Source: Spirochaetales bacterium (GTDB lineage: Bacteria > Spirochaetota > Spirochaetia > Sphaerochaetales > Sphaerochaetaceae). Taken from it: a stretch of 5,251 nt of DNA. The DNA lies in assembly GCA_022784805.1 (NCBI GenBank), contig JALFYG010000092.1, positions 1-5,251 on the forward strand, written 5' to 3'. This document shows positions 1 to 3,939 of the stretch, one piece after another (the stretch's first letter is position 1; each line of letters opens with the position of its first letter). The notes below the pieces were generated by a model. The model did no database searches and was not told where the DNA came from. It saw nothing but the letters and a program-made list of their open reading frames with translations. The translations under genes were made by a program, and so were the position numbers.

Positions 1-511
1 CCCTGATGGAGTCGAAGACTATCTGAGGCGCAGAGCGTGTGATCTCAATGGATGGCACAGGAATGACGTGCTTACCCTCAGTGAACCTGATATGCATGGC
101 GGTTTCTATGTCTTCAGGACTTGCTACATCCTCGATATGAATGATCTTTGATGGGGCAGGGAGTTCAAGACGGGCAGCTATTTTGACCACCATCTTTTCG
201 CTGGTTCCGATGATGAGGATACGTTTATATTTCTCTTTTAATAGTGCTGAGACTATCTGGTCCCTATGGTCTTGGTCGTCAAAGACAGCTGTCTTGACGG
301 CAGCCATAAAGTTTGGGTCCTGCTTGGCTGAGTGCCCCGCAAGGATTCTGTCACCTTTGATCAACAGCCCGTCATCGATAATCAAGTTGATTTTGTATTT
401 TGTGGCCACTTGTTTCGAGTGATAGCTCTTCCCCGTACCTGAGCGTCCCACCAGCCCAAATACGGTGATTTTCCCTATTCTTGAAAATAGAAACTCGAAA
501 ACACGGTTCAC
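1..511 (-). CDS. Uncharacterised P-loop nucleotide-binding protein, N-terminal 170 codons (3' end outside window)
   Basis: Reading the minus strand from a GTG at 511-509 gives 170 uninterrupted codons to the left edge. An in-frame TAA lies two codons upstream (517-515), so GTG is the earliest usable start; AGGGAG (528-523) is its SD, at a rather long spacing of 11 nt. Residues 22-29 are a clean Walker A motif, GRSGTGKS, preceded by a beta-strand-like ITVFGLV. A hydrophobic strand ending in DD (INLIIDDGLLI, 41-51) looks like Walker B. A second strand, KRILIIGTSEKMV (96-108), and the HVIPVPSIEI segment (148-157) suggest a compact alpha/beta NTPase core. There is no signal peptide or membrane segment, so it is likely cytoplasmic. 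From memory, proteins of this type with the IIDDGLLIKG stretch occur in clostridia as hypothetical proteins of unknown role; I do not know a function. It lies downstream of the two mgtE genes on the same strand, 118 bp after mgtE copy 1, and may be co-transcribed or have its own promoter. Confidence 0.85.
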   Translation of the reverse strand, partial: MNRVFEFLFSRIGKITVFGLVGRSGTGKSYHSKQVATKYKINLIIDDGLLIKGDRILAGHSAKQDPNFMAAVKTAVFDDQDHRDQIVSALLKEKYKRILIIGTSEKMVVKIAARLELPAPSKIIHIEDVASPEDIETAMHIRFTEGKHVIPVPSIEITRSAPQIVFDSIR

Positions 512-527
512 TTTTTAATTTTCTCCC

Positions 528-569
528 TTAATCTTTAAAAGTGGCAACAACTATTTCTTTTATTTTCAT
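528..569 (-). CDS. Possible 13-codon ORF between mgtE copy 1 and the P-loop gene
   Basis: ATG at 569-567 opens a 13-codon frame (MKIKEIVVATFKD) ending at TAA 530-528. GAGGGG (582-577) sits 7 nt upstream, an ideal SD position, but these bases form the 3' arm of the 573-604 hairpin, so the site would be masked when the hairpin folds. The stop codon touches the AGGGAG that serves the P-loop gene, 16 nt before its GTG, which would allow translational coupling. It may equally be a chance ORF, since there is nothing recognisable in the peptide. Confidence 0.2.
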   Translation of the reverse strand: MKIKEIVVATFKD

Positions 570-572
570 GCC

Positions 573-604
573 AAAGCCCCTCAAGATTGAACTTAAGAGG
601 CTTT
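573..604 (-). terminator. Strong hairpin downstream of mgtE copy 1, terminator or processing/attenuation element
   Basis: On the minus-strand transcript AAAGCCTCTTAAG (604-592) pairs along its full 13 positions with CTTGAGGGGCTTT (585-573), using two G-U wobbles, around a 6-nt loop. On the plus-strand transcript those two positions would be A-C mismatches, so the element is oriented for minus-strand RNA. It lies 25 nt after the mgtE stop codon. The U-tract is poor: only the UUU that closes the stem, then GGCAUG. It may therefore be a weak or partial terminator, or a 3'-end stabilising or attenuating hairpin, rather than a canonical intrinsic terminator. Confidence 0.5.
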
Positions 605-614
605 AAAGAGTCAA
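586..614 (-). promoter_or_regulatory. Candidate sigma-70-type promoter for the P-loop gene
   Basis: TTGACT (614-609, five of six to the -35 consensus) is followed after 17 nt by TTCAAT (591-586, four of six to -10). Transcription would start near 579, inside the 3' arm of the 573-604 hairpin, giving a transcript that lacks the 5' arm and so could not fold it. This would give the P-loop gene expression independent of mgtE. The call rests on pattern and spacing only. Confidence 0.3.
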
Positions 615-629
615 AATGTGGGGAAGATA

Positions 630-2033
630 TTATCCACCGAATCCCATTAATCTGATCAACAGGAGGTATGCCAGGCCATAATATGTGACGACAGCCACAA
701 GGTCGTTCACTGTTGTGATGAGTGGACCGGATGCTACAGCAGGGTCTACACCAATTTTCTTGAAGAAAATAGGAATGATGGTGCCCATGGCTGTGGACAT
801 GGTCATGGATACAAGGAGAGCTATAGCCGTACAACCTGAGACGCTGAAAGCATAAACAAGGTTGTTGTCTTTGAAGAAATAAATATAGAGGCCGATGACT
901 ATAAATGAGGTGAGACCCAATATGGTACCATCTCCAAGACCGATTCTTGTTTCCTTCCACATAAGCTTAAGCTTGTCTTTTGTCGTGAGATTCTCATCTG
1001 TCAAGACTCTGATGGTTACAGCCAATGACTGGGTACCGGAGTTACCTGTCATACCAAGTACCAAGGACTGGAATGCGATGAGAATGGAAAGCTGCTGGGC
1101 CACGAAGTCAAATAAGCCTACGACAGTTGAAACCAACATACCCAAGAAAAGGAGGATGGTGAGCCAAGGAAGACGCTTTTTCAAGCTTTGGCCTACTGTC
1201 TCGTTCAAATCCTCCACGTCTCCGAGAGAAGCGAACTTAGCGTAGTCGTCTTTCATAGAGTCGTCGATTACTTCCACCATGTCCTGGCTGGTGATGACAC
1301 CCAATAGCTTATTGGACTGGTCAAGGACAGGGATGGAGTCCTCTGCATAGTCCTTGATCTTATTCATGGTGTCATCAATAAGCTCATGGGCGTAGACATA
1401 TGGGTAGGATGTGGAGACTATGGAGTCTATGGTCTTTCCTTCCCTTGCCCTGATGAGGTCTTTAAGGTCAATGGCGCCATAATAGAGACCGTTGGAGTCA
1501 ACCACATACAAGGTCTGAATGTTGTCGTTCTCTGCAGCCTGCTCAATAAGCTCCTTCATTGCATCCTTGATGCTTGTTCCTGTCTTAATCTCAATGAAGT
1601 TAGTGCTCATGATGGAGCCGATTTCATCTTCATCAAAGGAAGCAAGAAGTGCTATGTCCTTTCTGGCGTCATCATCCATGAACTCAATGAGAGTGGTTCT
1701 CTCTCCCTTTGGAAGGGATTTGAGATACTCTGTGGCCTTGTCTGTTTCAAGGTCACTTAAGACGGCAATCTTCTTTTTGACACTGATTTCACTTAGATAT
1801 GTGGAGATATTCTCAGTATATTCAAAGATATTTGCCAGTGTATTTGAGTCAAGGATTCTATAAAGCTTTCCCCTATCATCAGGAGTAAGCTGATCCATGG
1901 CTTCTGCAATATCGTTTTCATGATAACCCATGACCTTCTCTTTCAGGGCCATAGGTGAAATGTTACTCTTGATTATTTCAATAAGCTCGCCTGCATAGTT
2001 TGGATGCTGGCCGCTCTGAATTTCTGGATCCAT
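630..2033 (-). CDS. mgtE: MgtE-family Mg2+ channel/transporter, copy 1 (promoter-distal)
   Basis: A 467-residue protein of normal MgtE length and domain order. MgtE is an inner-membrane, homodimeric Mg2+ channel gated by cytosolic Mg2+. Visible parts are an acidic helical MgtE N domain (about 20-135), a CBS pair (about 138-262; IGSIMSTNFIEI begins CBS1 and SIPVLD...LLGVITS is in CBS2), the connecting plug helix with DDYAKFASL (262-270), and then five hydrophobic segments (about 288-308, 312-345, 365-387, 392-425, 438-463). The membrane domain carries GNSGTQ (330-335) and the family signature DPAVASGPLITTVND (430-444). D444 aligns with the conserved acidic pore residue of the last helix. Start ATG 2033-2031 is placed by GGAGG (2047-2043) at 9 nt. 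It follows mgtE copy 2 on the same strand, separated by a 215-bp gap holding a 29-codon leader ORF. That leader can fold so as to hide the GGAGG, implying control of translation. No key residue appears missing. Confidence 0.96.
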   Translation of the reverse strand: MDPEIQSGQHPNYAGELIEIIKSNISPMALKEKVMGYHENDIAEAMDQLTPDDRGKLYRILDSNTLANIFEYTENISTYLSEISVKKKIAVLSDLETDKATEYLKSLPKGERTTLIEFMDDDARKDIALLASFDEDEIGSIMSTNFIEIKTGTSIKDAMKELIEQAAENDNIQTLYVVDSNGLYYGAIDLKDLIRAREGKTIDSIVSTSYPYVYAHELIDDTMNKIKDYAEDSIPVLDQSNKLLGVITSQDMVEVIDDSMKDDYAKFASLGDVEDLNETVGQSLKKRLPWLTILLFLGMLVSTVVGLFDFVAQQLSILIAFQSLVLGMTGNSGTQSLAVTIRVLTDENLTTKDKLKLMWKETRIGLGDGTILGLTSFIVIGLYIYFFKDNNLVYAFSVSGCTAIALLVSMTMSTAMGTIIPIFFKKIGVDPAVASGPLITTVNDLVAVVTYYGLAYLLLIRLMGFGG

Positions 2034-2040
2034 TGTCCAT

Positions 2041-2064
2041 CACCTCCCGTTGAAATTGGAGGCG
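2041..2064 (-). promoter_or_regulatory. SD-sequestering hairpin of mgtE copy 1
   Basis: CGCCTCC (2064-2058) pairs with GGAGGTG (2047-2041), seven consecutive pairs with one G-U, around a 10-nt loop. The 3' arm is exactly the ribosome binding site of mgtE copy 1, so the folded hairpin should block initiation. The 5' arm is also the target of a competing pairing with AGGCGG (2132-2127), inside the upstream leader ORF. Confidence 0.55.
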
Positions 2065-2074
2065 GATCGCGCTC

Positions 2075-2164
2075 TTAGCCTAACCGTCGAATACGACGGA
2101 TACCCAGAGGCACTTCGCTGTCCGAACCGCCTAAATTGACTATACTTCCAGTACCGTCGTCCAT
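2075..2164 (-). CDS. 29-codon leader peptide upstream of mgtE copy 1
   Basis: ATG 2164-2162 has AAGGAG (2176-2171) at 6 nt, a textbook ribosome binding site, and reads 29 codons to TAA 2077-2075, ending 41 nt before mgtE copy 1. The peptide begins MDDGTGSIVN, contains a second acidic-then-proline patch (D15, E17, P19), and ends Arg-rich (IRRIRRLG). There is no signal sequence or membrane segment. The bases just upstream and the first codons (AAGGAGAAA..ATGGACG) closely match those of the 19-codon ORF in front of mgtE copy 2, which argues for a shared, functional start. Codons 11-14 supply the antisequestor strand of helix d, so ribosome position on this ORF should decide whether the mgtE SD is open. 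Its role as a cis-acting leader is inferred; a free microprotein cannot be excluded. Confidence 0.62.
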   Translation of the reverse strand: MDDGTGSIVNLGGSDSEVPLGIRRIRRLG

Positions 2165-2248
2165 TCTTTTCTCCTTATAGATTTAGCCAAAGCTAAGGAA
2201 ATTTTAACCTCTAACAACAAAGGTTTTCTACACCTATTTTTCTGTTTT

Positions 2249-3607
2249 TTAAAAGTGAAACAGCTTTTTTAACACAAGAAATACCAAAGTATAATAGGAG
2301 AAGGCTCCCAATAGGTCATTGAGAGTTGTAATAAGTGGTCCCGATGCCACGGCTGGGTCTACTCCTATCTTTTCCATTACAAGGGGAATGATGGCCCCGA
2401 TTGTATTGGAGAGTGTCATGGCCAACAAAAGAGAGATGGCGATACATAAGGAAAGAAGGATGGAATATGCCACTCCGTTACCGCTTCTTAAATATATATA
2501 AGGAAAGAGGACAGCCAATGCCCCTAAGCCCAATATAAGTCCTGAAAGAAGCCCCGCTGTTGATTCTTTTCTCAGCATTCCCAACTTCTCTTTTGTATTC
2601 AGCTCCCTTCCTGAGAGGGCTCTGACTGCAACAGCCAAGGTCTGGGTGCCTGAGTTTCCTGTCATATCCAGGATTAAGGACTGGAAGGAGAATACCATCA
2701 CCAGACCCACAGCAAGGGAAGAAAGGAAACCGATTGCTGAAGAGACCAGCATTCCCAGGCCAAGAAGGACAAAGAGCCATGGAAGCCTGGCCTTCATGGA
2801 AGAAATGACACCCATGTTATTGTCTTCTCCTACGGAAGCCAACTTTCTGTAGTCCTCCTCCATCTCTCTCTCGACAGTATCCATGAGACTCTTTCTGGTT
2901 ACTGCGCCTATTGTCTTTCCCTCTTCGTCTATTACAGGGAAGGAAGAAAGGTTATAGTCTTTGATCCATTCAAGGGTCTTTGATAGTTTTGCGTTTGCAG
3001 AGACATAAGGAAAAGAAGTCGTTGCAACAAAGGCTAGGGGAGTCTCTCCTTCACTACGAAGGATATCCAAGAGGTCCACTTCCCCATATAAGCCGCCATC
3101 TTCTTCAGTGAGGAAGACAGTTCTTATGTTGTCTTTTCCCTCTGCTTCCTCCCTAATGGTTTCAAAAGCTTCCTTTACCGTGGTGTTCCTGTCCAGAATG
3201 ATAAAGTCATCAGACATGATGGAGCCCACTTCGTCTGATGAGTATCTAAGTCTCTTCTGAAAGTCCTTTCCAGAAAGCTCCATGATCATTCTTCTCTTCT
3301 CCTCGTCCAAAGTAGAGAGAAGATCCGTGGCTTTTTCTTCGTCCATTATTGTGATGATGTTGCTCTCCTTTTTGGTTGTCATTTCCAAGAACCACACCAA
3401 GGGAGAACCGGAATCCTCAAGGATTTTGGCACACTTATCATCATCCAAAAGTGTCCAGACTTTCCTCCTTTCATCTTCATCCATATTGGAGATTCTGATA
3501 AAAAGGTCTTCATTTGAAAGGGCATTAAGTTCATTCTTTAATGCCAACGGTGAAATCGTTGTCTTGCTGTTCAGCTTTGCTGAAAGCTCTGTGTTTTTCT
3601 TTTTCAT
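2249..3607 (-). CDS. mgtE: MgtE-family Mg2+ channel/transporter, copy 2 (promoter-proximal)
   Basis: A 452-residue paralogue of the neighbouring copy, with the same architecture. An N domain spans about 20-125 and is rich in D/E (MDEDERRKVWTLLDDDK, MDEEKATDLLSTLDEEK). A CBS pair spans about 127-250 (VGSIMSDDFIIL opens CBS1; SSFPVIDEEGKTIGAVT is in CBS2). A plug helix carries EDYRKLASV (251-259), and about five membrane segments follow from 275. Signature motifs are GNSGTQ (317-322) and DPAVASGPLITTLND (417-431), with the conserved acidic pore residue D431. Start ATG 3607-3605 is set by a strong AGGAGG (3618-3613) at 5 nt. It is the first gene of a minus-strand unit with mgtE copy 1. The two copies agree best in the pore segments and less in the N domain, so this is an old tandem pair rather than a fresh duplication. 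Its SD and AUG are embedded in a hairpin (see leader RNA), which implies regulated translation. Confidence 0.96.
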   Translation of the reverse strand: MKKKNTELSAKLNSKTTISPLALKNELNALSNEDLFIRISNMDEDERRKVWTLLDDDKCAKILEDSGSPLVWFLEMTTKKESNIITIMDEEKATDLLSTLDEEKRRMIMELSGKDFQKRLRYSSDEVGSIMSDDFIILDRNTTVKEAFETIREEAEGKDNIRTVFLTEEDGGLYGEVDLLDILRSEGETPLAFVATTSFPYVSANAKLSKTLEWIKDYNLSSFPVIDEEGKTIGAVTRKSLMDTVEREMEEDYRKLASVGEDNNMGVISSMKARLPWLFVLLGLGMLVSSAIGFLSSLAVGLVMVFSFQSLILDMTGNSGTQTLAVAVRALSGRELNTKEKLGMLRKESTAGLLSGLILGLGALAVLFPYIYLRSGNGVAYSILLSLCIAISLLLAMTLSNTIGAIIPLVMEKIGVDPAVASGPLITTLNDLLGAFSYYTLVFLVLKKLFHF

Positions 3608-3698
3608 CTGTTCCTCCTACCCGTCGGAACAGACAAAGTCAGAGAATGTTCCAGACGGATACTACATGTTTGCTACTACTGCCGGGGTCTCCGTCCAT
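3605..3698 (-). promoter_or_regulatory. Leader RNA of mgtE copy 2 with 1:2 / 2:3 / 3:4 alternative helices
   Basis: Four segments are visible in the minus-strand RNA. Segment 1 GACGGA (3695-3690, leader codons 2-3) pairs with TCCGTC (3659-3654) of segment 2. Segment 2 TATCCGTC-T-GGAACA (3661-3647, leader codons 13-18) pairs with segment 3 TGTTCCGACGGGTA (3631-3618): 14 pairs with one G-U and a single bulged T. Segment 3, as GTCTGTTCC (3634-3626), pairs with segment 4 GGAACAGAT (3614-3606), covering the end of the SD and the mgtE start codon: 8 Watson-Crick pairs plus a G-U, extendable by another. Helix 2:3 excludes both 1:2 and 3:4 and leaves GGAGG and AUG free. No U-tract follows, so the likely output is translation initiation of mgtE copy 2. 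The pairings are observed; the regulatory meaning is inferred. Confidence 0.62.
3639..3698 (-). CDS. 19-codon leader peptide upstream of mgtE copy 2
   Basis: ATG 3698-3696 is preceded at 7 nt by AAGGAG (3711-3706) and reads 19 codons to TGA 3641-3639, 31 nt before mgtE copy 2. The peptide starts MDGDPGSSSK and ends VSVWNIL. The acidic/proline N-terminus (D2, D4, P5) resembles in character the MgtL leader (MEPDPTP...) of enterobacterial mgtA, whose nascent chain is known to destabilise ribosomes when Mg2+ is low. The last codons (TCC GTC TGG AAC) are the 5' strand of the antisequestor helix 2:3, and codons 2-3 are segment 1. The ORF is thus interlocked with the RNA structure, as in known attenuators. 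The start context matches that of the 29-codon ORF before mgtE copy 1. The Mg2+-sensing role is inferred. Confidence 0.65.
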   Translation of the reverse strand: MDGDPGSSSKHVVSVWNIL

Positions 3699-3727
3699 GA
3701 CGTTTCTCCTTATTTAGAATTTTTCTC

Positions 3728-3756
3728 AGCATAACACACGAAAAAAATAAGAGAAA
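3728..3756 (-). promoter_or_regulatory. Candidate promoter for leader peptide–mgtE–mgtE
   Basis: TATGCT (3733-3728) preceded by TGT makes an extended -10 (TGTTATGCT); 17 nt further upstream is only a poor -35, TTTCTC (3756-3751), after an A/T-rich tract. A start near 3721 would give a short 5' UTR of about 23 nt that contains the AAGGAG of the 19-codon leader. The A/T-rich flank offers other -10-like hexamers, so the exact position is uncertain. Confidence 0.35.
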
Positions 3757-3880
3757 GATACAAAGATACGGCTCATTTTTAATAAAATAAAGATTTAGCG
3801 AATGGATGAAATATGATAACTCTCGAATTTATAGATAGTTACTATTAATTCTACTAATATATCAGAAACAACTTTCCAGT
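3757..3880. other. A/T-rich divergent intergenic stretch, no gene seen
   Basis: This is the middle of the roughly 330-bp gap between mgtE copy 2 and rnfC. I see no ORF with a ribosome binding site, no tRNA-like fold and no tandem repeat. Short symmetric motifs such as TAGTTACTA (3836-3844) are present but too short to call an operator. It probably serves only as upstream promoter DNA for both units. Confidence 0.5.
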
Positions 3881-3909
3881 TTGCGTTGAATAGCATTTTG
3901 ACATACAAT
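3881..3909 (+). promoter_or_regulatory. Candidate sigma-70-type promoter of the rnf operon
   Basis: TTGCGT (3881-3886), a 17-nt spacer and TACAAT (3904-3909, five of six to TATAAT) place a start near 3916. That leaves a 5' UTR of about 24 nt with AAGGAG (3928-3933) before the GTG of rnfC. The -35 is only half consensus, but spacing and position fit well. Confidence 0.5.
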
Positions 3910-3939
3910 TAAAGGTACTTGACTAAAAAGGAGTCAGTT

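Larger units (their letters stand above)
2041..2201 (-). promoter_or_regulatory. Leader RNA of mgtE copy 1 with mutually exclusive helices
   Basis: This is the 5' region between the two mgtE genes. Competing helices seen in the minus-strand RNA: (a) TTTCCTTA (2201-2194) with TAAGGAGA (2177-2170), hiding the leader ORF's SD; (b) ACGACGG (2160-2154, leader codons 2-4) with CCGTCGT (2099-2093); (c) CCGTCG (2099-2094) with CGACGG (2089-2084) over a TATT loop, extended by TA/TA after one mismatch; (d) AGGCGG-T-TCG (2132-2123) with CGA-T-CCGCCT (2069-2060), nine pairs with one T-T mismatch; (e) the SD sequestor at 2064-2041. Helix b excludes c, and d excludes e. The helix-c module GTATCCGTC...GACGGTTAGG recurs in the mgtE copy 2 leader. 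A weak -10-like TAAAAT (2206-2201) without a good -35 is the only promoter hint, so read-through from mgtE copy 2 is more likely. No U-rich terminator is present, which points to control of translation rather than transcription. Confidence 0.55.

Noticed and set aside
141..422. 93-codon plus-strand ORF antisense to the P-loop gene
   Set aside because: The minus-strand frame here has a Walker A motif and a plausible start, so the plus-strand frame is its shadow.
535..960. 141-codon minus-strand ORF overlapping the end of mgtE copy 1
   Set aside because: It lies in another frame of the same strand inside mgtE, has a His/Cys/Arg-rich composition typical of an out-of-frame reading, and has no supporting ribosome binding site that I can see.
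2022..2040. Alternative ATG at 2040-2038 just before mgtE copy 1
   Set aside because: It is only 2 nt from the GGAGG and out of frame with mgtE; the ATG at 2033 has proper spacing and frame.
2034..2248. M-box (ykoK) Mg2+ riboswitch in front of mgtE copy 1
   Set aside because: An M-box was the first expectation upstream of mgtE, but I do not see its conserved core segments as I remember them, and the region is instead largely filled by a well-initiated ORF and competing helices. A cmscan against RF00380 would settle this.
3282..3734. 150-codon plus-strand ORF antisense to mgtE copy 2 and its leader
   Set aside because: Ser/Leu/Phe-rich translation is the expected antisense shadow of a Glu/Lys/Asp-rich gene on the other strand; no domain is recognisable.
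3898..3926. Perfect -35 TTGACA (3898-3903) upstream of rnfC
   Set aside because: A 17-nt spacer leads to GACTAA, a poor -10 that overlaps the rnfC SD region; TTGCGT-N17-TACAAT just upstream is a better overall promoter.
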